Assembly: GCA_016793465.1 (NCBI GenBank)
Contig: JAEUJW010000041.1
Span: 34,726-98,725 of the forward strand
From: Myxococcales bacterium
GTDB lineage: Bacteria; Myxococcota; Polyangia; Nannocystales; Nannocystaceae
Length of the DNA: 64,000 nt
Direction of reading: 5' to 3'
The translations under genes and the position numbers were made by a program. The notes under the pieces are model-generated. The model had not been told where the DNA came from and ran no database searches. It saw only the letters and a list, made by a program, of their open reading frames with translations. Shown here piece by piece: positions 33,330 through 41,371 of the stretch. Every line of letters begins with the position of its first letter. The stretch's first letter is position 1.

Positions 33330-33382
33330 AAAACAGCCGTATCAGACAAAATAAACTGACACAACTGCCGCGCAGCGAGCGG
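33330..33382 (-). promoter_or_regulatory. AT-rich intergenic segment, possible promoter for the lipoprotein/NACHT-HipT genes
   Basis: This 53-bp gap between the aminopeptidase stop and the lipoprotein ATG is much richer in A/T than its surroundings (CAGTTTATTTTGTCTG then GATACGGCTGTTTT on the minus strand). TTGTCT followed by TGATAC is a poor match to sigma-70 boxes with too short a spacer. It is the only obvious promoter-like AT-rich stretch upstream of the NACHT-HipT unit. Confidence 0.25.
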
Positions 33383-35854
33383 TCACGCGCACTCTTCGGC
33401 GGGGTCGGCGAGGACCTCGAGGGCGGCGTCGGACAGCTCGGCGTCGCGGATGGCGTCGAGGAAGGCGTCGAAGGCGGACTCGTCGGCGATGCGGTAGGCC
33501 GCACACAGGCCGCGGGCGTGCAGCGGCCAGGTGATGGGCTTGTTGACGATGGCGGCGAGGGCGTCGAGCAGGTCCTGGTCGCCGTCGCCGACGGCGGCGA
33601 GGCTCACGGCGGCGGAGATCATGGCGGACAGCACCTCGGACGTCTCGTGATCGGCGAGCAGCTCGAGCACGATCGGGCGCCACGGTTCGAAGCTGGCCGG
33701 GTCGTCGCGGTCGAGGCCGGCGATCACGCTGGCGAGCTTGCCGGCGGCGACCGAGCGCACGCGCAGGCCGTGGGCGCGGCGGACCACGGGGGTCCAGATC
33801 TCGCGGACGTCGTCGGGCGGGAGGTCGAAGCGCGCGAGGTAGCTGACGCGCGGGTCGGCGACGCTGGCGGTCTCGAGGCCGGCGGCGAGCTGCGTCCACT
33901 CGTCGGCGAACATGGTCAGCGGGTCGACGAGCGCGGCGCACTCGCTGAAGCTCGACACGGAGCCGAGGCCGGTGAGCGCGACGTCGGCGGTGAAGGCGGC
34001 GGTGAGGGCCGCGGACCAGGCGGCCTGCTCGTCGGGGTCCTCGACGACGGCGGCGGCGCGGCAGGCGGCGCGCAGCAGGATGACCGCGGCGGAGTCGCTG
34101 TGCAGCGCGGCGGCGAGCGCGGGCAGCTCGGCCGGGGCGATCGCGGGCAGGCCGGCGTAGAGCAGGGCGAAGCGCTGGTGCGGGCCGGGCAGGGCGGCGA
34201 ACAGGGGGACGGTGTCGGGGCCCTCGGGCAGCACGAGCGGCAGCAGGCTGGCGTAGTAGTGGTCGCCGCTGGCCTCGCCGGCGAGCATCAGCGAGGGCCG
34301 GATGTGGAGGTCGCGCGGGTCGATCACGAGGTGGTCGGCGGGGTCCTGCTTGGCGAGGATGACGGTCTCGCCGGGCACGAGGGTGATCGTCTCGACGTCG
34401 CCGCCGGCGCGCCGCCACTCGAGCTCGTAGGGCGCGACGAGGGTGTCGTCGGGGTCGAACAGGGCCACGCCGACGCCGGCGCCGTCGGGCGCGGGCTCGA
34501 CGTGGAAGCCGGGCAGGTCGCGGGCGTCGATGGCGCGGCGCATGCGGGCCTCGCCGTCCGCGCCGAGGTGGGGGGCGAAGGCGGCGACGACCTCGTCGGT
34601 GGTGACGGCGCCGAAGGCGTGGCTGTCGGCGAGCTCGCGCAGGGTGGCGAAGAACGCGTCGTCGCCGGCGACCGCGCGGACCTGCGTCCACAGCCAGGCG
34701 GCGCGGCCGTAGGGGCCGCTGGTGTACTTCTCGCGGGGCACGAGGTCGAAGTCGCGGATGGCCTCGCCGGCGTAGGCGTACTGGCTGTCGCCCATGAGCG
34801 TGCCGGCGTCGCTGCGGTCCTCGCCGGCGCGCAGGGCCTGGGCGGACAGGAACGTCGCCAGGCCCTCTTTGATCCACACGTCGTCCCAGGTGGCGACGGT
34901 GACGAGGTCGCCCCACCACTGGTGGGCGAGCTCGTGGGCGGTGAGCTGGAGGTCGCCGAGCAGCGCGGGCTGGCTGCTCGAGACCTCGCCCTCGAAGGTG
35001 ATGCCGGCGTGCTCGATGCCGCCGCCGACGCCGGGCAGGTGCACGAGCTGGTACTTCTCGAACGGGTAGGCGCCGAGGAGCGGCTCGTAGAGGCCGATCA
35101 TGCGGGCGAGCTCGGCGACGATGCGCGCGCGCTCGGCCGGCACGCCGGGGCGGTGCCAGTTGCCGATCGAGAGGCCGTCGTGGTCGCCCGGCACGGTCTC
35201 GAAGCGGCCGGCGGCGAACGCCATGAGGTAGACCGGGAGGGTGTAGGCGGTCGCCCAGCGCACGCGCCGGCCGTCGGCGGTCGGCTCGTCGCTGACGAGG
35301 TCGCCGTTGGCGATCACCGCCTCGCCCGCGTCGACGGTGAGCTCGAGCGAGAACTCGGCGCGGTCGTCGGGGCGGTTGTTGCAGGGCATCCACGTCGGGA
35401 CGTCCTCGGGCTCGCTGTAGGTGTAGACCACGCGGGTGGCCACCGGGTCGCCGGCGCGGGCGGGCACGGCCCGCAGGTGCTCGTGGGCGCGGGCGGTGTA
35501 GGTGATGCGCAGGGTGAGCTCGTCGCCGACTTCGGTGAGCTCGAGCGGGGCGAGGTCGACGGTCAGGGTGCCGGCGTCGGCGTCGGCGGTGAACTCGAGG
35601 GCGCGCTCGCCGGACCGCACGTCGGTGACGGCGACGGCGCTGGCGAGCGTGACCTCGGCGAGGGCCTCGGCGGTGGCGGCGAGGGTGAGGTCGAGGCTGG
35701 CCTCGAGCTGCATGGCGTCCCAGTCGAAGCGGCCACGGAGGTCGTAGCGGAGCGCGTCGTACGCGCTCGAGCCGTCGTCCTGGAGCGGCGGGTCGGAGGG
35801 GGCGCAGGCGGCGAGGGCGAGCGCGAGGCCGGTGACGCGGGCGCGGGGCGTCAT
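33383..35854 (-). CDS. M1-family aminopeptidase lipoprotein
   Basis: 823 aa; ATG 35854 overlaps the previous stop (ATGA). Lipoprotein signal RVTGLALALAAC, so the enzyme is anchored outside the cytoplasm, unlike PepN. Gluzincin catalytic core near 280-330: substrate-binding motif PGVGGGIEHAGITF in the place of GAMEN, then HELAHQWWGD and WIKEGLATF, giving HExxH-x18-E for Zn binding. Tyr of SGPYGRAAW near 395 may be the transition-state Tyr. C-terminal 350 residues are ERAP-like helical repeats (DPASFEPWRPIVLELLADHE). The GxMEN motif is altered to GGIEH, retaining Glu, which may change N-terminal recognition. Likely scavenges extracellular peptides, fitting a predatory lifestyle. Confidence 0.88.
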   Translation of the reverse strand: MTPRARVTGLALALAACAPSDPPLQDDGSSAYDALRYDLRGRFDWDAMQLEASLDLTLAATAEALAEVTLASAVAVTDVRSGERALEFTADADAGTLTVDLAPLELTEVGDELTLRITYTARAHEHLRAVPARAGDPVATRVVYTYSEPEDVPTWMPCNNRPDDRAEFSLELTVDAGEAVIANGDLVSDEPTADGRRVRWATAYTLPVYLMAFAAGRFETVPGDHDGLSIGNWHRPGVPAERARIVAELARMIGLYEPLLGAYPFEKYQLVHLPGVGGGIEHAGITFEGEVSSSQPALLGDLQLTAHELAHQWWGDLVTVATWDDVWIKEGLATFLSAQALRAGEDRSDAGTLMGDSQYAYAGEAIRDFDLVPREKYTSGPYGRAAWLWTQVRAVAGDDAFFATLRELADSHAFGAVTTDEVVAAFAPHLGADGEARMRRAIDARDLPGFHVEPAPDGAGVGVALFDPDDTLVAPYELEWRRAGGDVETITLVPGETVILAKQDPADHLVIDPRDLHIRPSLMLAGEASGDHYYASLLPLVLPEGPDTVPLFAALPGPHQRFALLYAGLPAIAPAELPALAAALHSDSAAVILLRAACRAAAVVEDPDEQAAWSAALTAAFTADVALTGLGSVSSFSECAALVDPLTMFADEWTQLAAGLETASVADPRVSYLARFDLPPDDVREIWTPVVRRAHGLRVRSVAAGKLASVIAGLDRDDPASFEPWRPIVLELLADHETSEVLSAMISAAVSLAAVGDGDQDLLDALAAIVNKPITWPLHARGLCAAYRIADESAFDAFLDAIRDAELSDAALEVLADPAEECA

Positions 35855-37617
35855 GCGCGGCGGCGGCGGGGGCGGACGGCGGCGAGGCCGAGCAGGGTGA
35901 GGCTGGCGGCGATGCTGCCGGCGCCGGCGCGGGCGTCGCAGCTGCAGCCGCTGTTCGAGCCGGCGGGGTCGTCGGCGTCGGGGTCGGGCTCGTCGGAGCC
36001 GGGCGGGAGCTGGCCCTCGACGGGGTCCATCTTGCGGTTCCAGGCGTCGAGGGCCTTGTTGATCGCCGCGGTGTTGTTGACGAGCGTCATGGGGGCGCCC
36101 TTGATGCCGGTGGTCTGGACCTCCTCCTCGTAGGGCAGCTCGGCGTCGAAGTCGGGCCAGGGGCCGTTGTTGGGCACGAACACCTCGCGGCCGTCGGGCA
36201 GGGTCCAATTGGCGTGGCCGTCGCAGCGCAGCAGGCGGGTGGCCTGCAGCAGGTTGGGGACCTCGGCGAGCTCGGCGTTGGGGCGGAAGATCGGGTCCTC
36301 CATCATCTCGGCGGGCGAGATGGTGGTGTACATGCGCGTGAGGTACGGGTAGGTCGTCAGCAGCTCGACGGCGTGCTTGCCGGGGGCGACGATCCGCTGC
36401 TCGAAGTCGGCGGCGAAGGCCTCGCCGTCCCAGGCCGCGAGGTCGATCATGTCGGCGTAGCAGGACAGGCAGGCGTAGAACTCGTCGGGGTCGATGCCCT
36501 GCGGCGGCGGCAGGTACTTGCCGAGGATGCTCGCCAGCAGCGGGTGGTTGTACTGGCAGACCGCCTCGAAGTCCTCGAAGCAGGCCACGAGGCCCTGCTG
36601 GGTCAGCGTGTCGACGACCTGCACGGGCTCCAGCGCGGCGAAGGCGGCGGCGTCCCAGGCGGGGTCGTGCAGGCCGAGCTGCGGGACGACGGAGCTGGTG
36701 CCGGCGTACTCGGTGACGAACGCGCGGCCGTCGGCGCCGAAGGCGTCGACCGCGAGGGTGATGACCTCCTTGTAGTTGGCGGCGAAGTTGGGCCAGTCGA
36801 TCTTCAGCGGGTTGACGAGCACGTGGCGGTAGTTGATCGGCACGGCGCGCGCGTCGCCGAGGAAGAACGTGCGGATGTCCATGTCCTCCTGGGCGGCGAT
36901 GCGGGTCAGGCGGATGGGCACGCACGACTCCTCGCCGGTGTACTTGAGCACGACGGGGTGGATCTCGCCGATCTCGGTGTTGTTCGTCAGCTTGAAGGCG
37001 ACGAACAGGTGGCCCTCCTTGATGTACTGCTCGAAGATCGGCTCGGCCTTGGGGTCCTGCTGGTAGCCGTTGTCGCCGAGCCACTGCATGAGGCTGGCGA
37101 CGTCGTCCTCCTGCAGGACGACGATGTCGAAGGCGCCGACGGTGGCGTTGTAGAGGATCTCGGGGCCGCCGGAGTCGTCGGCGGTGTCGCCCTCGCCGTC
37201 GCCGGCGGTGCCGCTGAGGGCGCCGCCGGAGTCGCCGTTGCTCGGCGGGGGCGCGTTGGGGTCGGTGCCGCAGGCCTCCTGGGTGGTGTTGAAGCCGTAG
37301 GTCGGGACCGAGCCGGCCAGCAAATTATTAAAGAGGGGCTGCGAGCCGACCGAGAACTCGGGCAGCGCGAGCACGGGGATGACCCACGCGAACTTGCTGG
37401 CGTCGGTGTTCGGGTCGTACTGGATCTGGATGTGGGCCTCGACGGTGTTGCCGTCGAGGATGAAGAGGATGTTCTCGCCGGTCTGATCGACGGGCATGTT
37501 GTTGGGGCCGCTGTCGCAGAAGGTGCCGCCGCAGGCGTCGGCGCGCTCCGGGACGGCCCACGCGAGGGTGGAGAGGAGCAGGGGGGCGGCGAGGGCGAGG
37601 CGGCGAGCGTTAGGCAT
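35851..37617 (-). CDS. DUF2330 exported protein with MYXO-CTERM-like tail
   Basis: 588 aa from ATG 37617 (MPNARRLALAAPLLLSTLAW), Sec signal with cleavage near VPERADA. The mature start ACGGTFCDSGPNNMPVDQTG then ENILFI is the hallmark of DUF2330 proteins, and the later blocks FAWVIPVLALPEFSVGSQPL and DIVVLQEDDVASLMQWLGDN support it. The C-terminus has a short Cys pair (GCSCDARAGAGS), a hydrophobic segment (IAASLTLLGLAAV) and an Arg-rich end (RPRRRRA), as in MYXO-CTERM sorted proteins, so it is probably surface-anchored and processed. Acidic Gly/Asp linkers lie at about 105-135 and before the C-terminus. Co-transcribed with the M1 aminopeptidase (4-bp overlap). Molecular role of DUF2330 unknown. 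Confidence 0.85.
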   Translation of the reverse strand: MPNARRLALAAPLLLSTLAWAVPERADACGGTFCDSGPNNMPVDQTGENILFILDGNTVEAHIQIQYDPNTDASKFAWVIPVLALPEFSVGSQPLFNNLLAGSVPTYGFNTTQEACGTDPNAPPPSNGDSGGALSGTAGDGEGDTADDSGGPEILYNATVGAFDIVVLQEDDVASLMQWLGDNGYQQDPKAEPIFEQYIKEGHLFVAFKLTNNTEIGEIHPVVLKYTGEESCVPIRLTRIAAQEDMDIRTFFLGDARAVPINYRHVLVNPLKIDWPNFAANYKEVITLAVDAFGADGRAFVTEYAGTSSVVPQLGLHDPAWDAAAFAALEPVQVVDTLTQQGLVACFEDFEAVCQYNHPLLASILGKYLPPPQGIDPDEFYACLSCYADMIDLAAWDGEAFAADFEQRIVAPGKHAVELLTTYPYLTRMYTTISPAEMMEDPIFRPNAELAEVPNLLQATRLLRCDGHANWTLPDGREVFVPNNGPWPDFDAELPYEEEVQTTGIKGAPMTLVNNTAAINKALDAWNRKMDPVEGQLPPGSDEPDPDADDPAGSNSGCSCDARAGAGSIAASLTLLGLAAVRPRRRRA

Positions 37618-37770
37618 AAGTAGATCCGTGGCGGTCGCGCATACGGTAACCGAAATCTGCGGGCGCGAGGGGAGGCGGCGCGGACGCGGGCGGGACAGCG
37701 CGCCCGCGGCGGCGTCACGTCGGCGATCGCGGTGGTCCGCGGGCCCGGGTTCGTGGCAAGGTGGCGGGTA

Positions 37771-39327
37771 ATGATGCAACCAGCGGTGAAGCGGGGCGGG
37801 GCGTGGCTGGTGTTCGCGGGGGCCGTGGCCTGTGCGCCGCCGACGCCCGCGGGCACGTCGGGGGCGGTGAAGACGGAGCCGGCGAAGTCGGAGCCGAAGG
37901 TCGAGCCGGAGCCGGTGAAGGCCGAGACGGTGAAGGCCGAGCCGGAGCCGGTGAAGGTCGAGGCGGTGGCGGTCAGCGAGGAGACGCTCGACGAGCGGCC
38001 GCTGCTGGTGAGCCAGCAGGGCGCGTGGGAGCTGCGACGGGCGGGCCCCGGGACCGGCGGCGGGTACGACGGGCCGGGCGGAGGGGGGATCGGGTTCGGC
38101 GGCGGCGAGTTCAAGGGCTCGTCGGGGCGCGGCGGGGAGGCGGACGCCGCGTCGGCGCCGGCGGAGGCGCGGTCGGAGCGGGTGCGCATGGCCGACGAGG
38201 CGCCGCCGCCGGCCACCGGCGCGCCGGCGAAGATGAAGTCGGGCGGCGCGCTCGGGGCGTCGGCGAGGCCGCCCGCGCCGGTCGCCGAGGCGCCGCTGAA
38301 GGCGGGCTCGACCGACGACAACGCCGACTTCAAGGGCTACCTGAAGTTCCTGGCGACGTGGACGGGGCGGCCGGAGGTGCGCGGGTCGTTCCAGCCGCTC
38401 GACGTCGAGGGTCGGGCGTTCATCTCGGTGGTCGACGGCGACCGGCGACCTGTCCCGGCGGCCAGGGTGACGGTGAGCGACCCGTCGACGCGGGCGACGC
38501 TGTGGAGGGCGACGACCTACGGCGACGGGCGGGCGCCGTACTACCCGCGGCTGTTCGGGCCGGAGCTGCAGCCGGTCGACCGCGTGGAGGTGACGGCGAC
38601 GTTCGGCGGGGAGACGGTGACGCAGCCGTGGGACGGCAAGGGCGACCTGACGCTGGCGGCCAAGGCGCCGCGCGAGGACGCGGGCATGGGGCTCGACGTG
38701 CTGTTCTTGATCGACACCACGGGGTCGATGGGCGACGAGCTCGAGCGAATTAAAACGTCGCTGCTGCAGGTGACGGCCAAGGTCCAGGGCCGGCGCGAGG
38801 GGCTGACGCTGCGCTACGCGGCGGTCGCCTACAAGGACATCAACGACGACTACGTGACGATGGCGCACCCGTTCACCGACGACGTGAAGGCCTTCGACGC
38901 GGCGCTGCAGGCGCTGTCGGCGGGCGGCGGCGGGGACCTGCCGGAGTCGATGAACCAGGGGCTCGCGCGGGCGGTCGAGGGCGTGCAGTGGCGACCGGAG
39001 GCGGCGAAGGTGGTGTTCCTGGTGGCCGACGCGCCGCCGCAGATGCGCCTGAAGGGCGACGTGCTGTACGGCGACTCGGCGGTCAAGGCGGTCGGCGCGG
39101 GCATCCGGATCCACGCGGTGGCGGCGAGCGGGCTCGACCCGCTCGGCACGCTGGTGCTGCGGCAGGTGGCGCAGCTGACCCGCGGCAACTTCATCTTCAT
39201 CGAGTACGGGTCGACGCAGGCGACGGCGAGCAAGCACGGGGTGACGGGTCCGGTCGAGGGCGGCAACAACCTCGACGACATCCTGCTGAAGCAGCTGACG
39301 GCGGAGATCGACGGCTGGGGGCGGTGA
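37771..39327 (+). CDS. VWA-domain lipoprotein
   Basis: 518 aa from ATG 37771 (MMQPAVKRGGAWLVFAGAVA, next residue Cys). After a KAEPEPVK-type repeat linker and a Gly-rich, low-complexity region to about 175, residues about 200-295 may be a carboxypeptidase-like beta domain (VVDGDRRPVPAARVTV). About 305-515 is a von Willebrand factor A domain: LDVLFLIDTTGSMGDELERI with the MIDAS DxTGSM, YAAVAYKD, GGGGDLPESMNQGLARAV, KVVFLVADAPP. VWA domains bind protein partners through a metal. The last 40 residues of the domain are followed by GNNLDDILLKQL. Divergent from the DUF2330 operon (153-bp shared upstream region). ERIKTS contains an AT-only run. Confidence 0.85.
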   Translation: MMQPAVKRGGAWLVFAGAVACAPPTPAGTSGAVKTEPAKSEPKVEPEPVKAETVKAEPEPVKVEAVAVSEETLDERPLLVSQQGAWELRRAGPGTGGGYDGPGGGGIGFGGGEFKGSSGRGGEADAASAPAEARSERVRMADEAPPPATGAPAKMKSGGALGASARPPAPVAEAPLKAGSTDDNADFKGYLKFLATWTGRPEVRGSFQPLDVEGRAFISVVDGDRRPVPAARVTVSDPSTRATLWRATTYGDGRAPYYPRLFGPELQPVDRVEVTATFGGETVTQPWDGKGDLTLAAKAPREDAGMGLDVLFLIDTTGSMGDELERIKTSLLQVTAKVQGRREGLTLRYAAVAYKDINDDYVTMAHPFTDDVKAFDAALQALSAGGGGDLPESMNQGLARAVEGVQWRPEAAKVVFLVADAPPQMRLKGDVLYGDSAVKAVGAGIRIHAVAASGLDPLGTLVLRQVAQLTRGNFIFIEYGSTQATASKHGVTGPVEGGNNLDDILLKQLTAEIDGWGR

Positions 39328-39404
39328 GCGGCGCGGGGCCGGCGTGAGAGAAGGCGGGCGCGGCGGGTTCACGCGGCGCCGGGCGGCGCATACACTCCGC
39401 GGCC

Positions 39405-40556
39405 ATGCCTCTGCAGTTCAGCGTCAGCGCGGTGGACAGCTGTTCGCGCGCGCGTCGCGGCGCGATGATCACGGCGCACGGGACCGTCGACACGCCGGCG
39501 TTCATGACCGTGGGCACCCGCGCCACCGTGACCGGGCTGACGCCCGCCGACCTGCGCGAGCTCGGAGCGCAGGTGGTGCTCGGCAACACCTATCACCTGA
39601 TGCTGCGACCGGGGCCCGAGTTCTTCGAGCGGGTCGGGGGCATTCATCGATTCATGCGCTGGGACGGGCCGGTGCTGACCGACTCGGGCGGCTATCAAAT
39701 TTACTCGCTGGCGGAGGACCGCGTGATCTCCGAGCGGGGCGCGAGGTTCCGCAGCTACACCGATCAGCGCATGCACATGCTGTCGCCCGAGCGGTCGATC
39801 GCGGTGCAGACGGCGATCGGGTCCGACATCATGATGGTGCTCGACGTCTGCGTCGACGCGCGCTCCGACGAGGCGACCACCCGCGCGGCGATGGATCGGA
39901 CCCACCGCTGGGCGCTGCGCAGCCTGGCCGCGCGCACGAACCCGCGGCAGGCGCTGTTCGCGATCATGCAGGGCGGGGTGCACCCCGAGCTGCGGCGGGC
40001 CTCGGCGGCGTTCCTGCGCGAGCACCCGTTCGACGGCTTCGCCATCGGCGGGCTGGCGGTCGGCGACACCCGCGACGAGCGCGAGGCGATCACCGAGATG
40101 GCGGCCGAGCTGCTGCCGGCGGACCGCCCGCGTTATTTGATGGGGGTCGGCACGCCGCCGGACCTGCTGATCGCGATGCTGGCCGGGGTCGACATGTTCG
40201 ACTGCATCCTGCCGACCCATCTGGCGTGGCAAGGCACGGCGTTCACGTCGACGGGGCGGGTGAAGGTGACGCGCGGCTCGCAGGCGAACGCGGACCGGGC
40301 GCTCGACGAGACGTGCGCGTGCTCGACGTGCCGCGAGTACAGCCGGGCCTACCTGCACCACCTGTTTAAATGCAGCGAGCCGCTGGGGCCGCGGCTGCTG
40401 TCGCTGCACAACCTCTGGCACTACCAGGCGCTGATGGCCGAGTCGCGCCAGGCGATCACGGCGGGGCGGTTCGCGGCGTACGCCCGCGCGAAGCTCGAGC
40501 AGATCGACCGCCACGAGCACGCCGAGCGCAGGATGGGCGCGCGGGTGGCGGTGTGA
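39405..40556 (+). CDS. tgt: tRNA-guanine(34) transglycosylase, divergent variant
   Basis: 383 aa, the usual length of bacterial TGT, which exchanges guanine 34 of GUN-anticodon tRNAs for preQ1 on the way to queuosine. Motifs: TPAFMTVGTRATV, ADLRELGAQVVLGNTYHLML, LTDSGGYQIYSL (catalytic pocket Asp), AIMQGGVHPELR, FAIGGLAVGD, YLMGVGTPPDLLIAML then AGVDMFDCILPTHLAWQGTA and the Zn site CACSTCREYSRAYLHHLF. Two departures from the common sequence: GGLAVGD instead of GGLAVGE, and PTHLAWQG where most bacterial TGTs have PTRxARxG. The nucleophile Asp of MFDC is present. It could therefore be a paralogue with altered substrate. It overlaps the next gene by 4 bases, coupling two wobble-base enzymes. Confidence 0.88.
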   Translation: MPLQFSVSAVDSCSRARRGAMITAHGTVDTPAFMTVGTRATVTGLTPADLRELGAQVVLGNTYHLMLRPGPEFFERVGGIHRFMRWDGPVLTDSGGYQIYSLAEDRVISERGARFRSYTDQRMHMLSPERSIAVQTAIGSDIMMVLDVCVDARSDEATTRAAMDRTHRWALRSLAARTNPRQALFAIMQGGVHPELRRASAAFLREHPFDGFAIGGLAVGDTRDEREAITEMAAELLPADRPRYLMGVGTPPDLLIAMLAGVDMFDCILPTHLAWQGTAFTSTGRVKVTRGSQANADRALDETCACSTCREYSRAYLHHLFKCSEPLGPRLLSLHNLWHYQALMAESRQAITAGRFAAYARAKLEQIDRHEHAERRMGARVAV

Positions 40557-41359
40557 GCTGCGAGGTCGTGACCACGCGGGACGGCGCGCGGGCGGTGCTC
40601 GACCACGCGACCGGCGAGGTGATGCACCCGGTGGTCGGTCCGGCGATCGAGTCGCGGCGGCTGTACTGCGGGCCGTCGCGGCTGGCGGAGCGGTTGATGG
40701 GCGGTGGCGAGGGGCCGCTGGTGGTTTTTGATGTCGGGCTCGGGGCGGGGTCCAACGCGGCGGCGGCGTGGCGGGTGGCGGCGTCGCTGCCGGCGGGCGC
40801 GCGGCCGCTCGAGATCGTCAGCTTCGATCGTGATCTCGAGGCGCTCGGGCTGGCGCTGGCGCACGCGGAGGAGTTCGAGCTCGGCGGGGAGGTCGGCGAG
40901 GCGGCGCGCGCTGTGCTCGAGCGCGGTGAGCATCGGGCGGCGCATGCGAGGTGGTGGCGGATCCTCGGCGAGCTGCCGGCGACGCTGGCGGAGGCGCCCG
41001 CGGCGGACGTCGTGTTCTGGGACCCGTTCTCGCCGCGGGCGAACCCCGCGCTGTGGCAGCTGGCGGCGTTCACGGCCCTGCGCGCGCGCTGCCGCGGGGC
41101 TGCGACGGTGCACACGTACAGCGGGGCGACGGCGGTGCGCTCGGCGCTGCTGCTCGCGGGCTTCGCGGTCGGCGAGGGCGCGCCGACCGGGGAGCACAAG
41201 ACGGCGACGACGGCGGCGCTGCGTGTCGCGGACCTCGAGCGGCCGCTGGATCGCCGCTGGCTGGCGCGGCTCGGGCGGTCGAGCGCGGGCTTCCCCGCGG
41301 ACGCGCCGGCGGACGCGCTGGCGCGGGTCGCCGCGCTGCCGCAGTTCTGCGGGGCGTGA
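40553..41359 (+). CDS. MnmC-like SAM-dependent methyltransferase
   Basis: 268 aa from GTG 40553, overlapping the tgt stop (GTGTGA). N-terminal SCEVVTTRDGARAVLDHATG then EVMHPVVGP and a Rossmann core with motif I VVFDVGLGAGSNAAAA, LEIVSFDRDLEAL and ADVVFWDPFSPRANPALW. The last motif is the signature of the methyltransferase domain of MnmC (DxxFxDGFSPxxNPxxW), which makes mnm5U34 in tRNA. The FAD-dependent oxidase half of MnmC is absent. A role in wobble-uridine or related tRNA modification fits the coupling to tgt. The linker downstream of WRILGELPATLAEAP matches the family as well. Confidence 0.8.
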   Translation: MSCEVVTTRDGARAVLDHATGEVMHPVVGPAIESRRLYCGPSRLAERLMGGGEGPLVVFDVGLGAGSNAAAAWRVAASLPAGARPLEIVSFDRDLEALGLALAHAEEFELGGEVGEAARAVLERGEHRAAHARWWRILGELPATLAEAPAADVVFWDPFSPRANPALWQLAAFTALRARCRGAATVHTYSGATAVRSALLLAGFAVGEGAPTGEHKTATTAALRVADLERPLDRRWLARLGRSSAGFPADAPADALARVAALPQFCGA

Positions 41360-41371
41360 CGGCGGCGCGGC

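Noticed and set aside
38449..38472. GACCTGTCCCGGCGGCCAGG as another copy of the 14-bp repeat
   Set aside because: Only partial match to the core, single unit, and fully explained as codons of the VWA protein.
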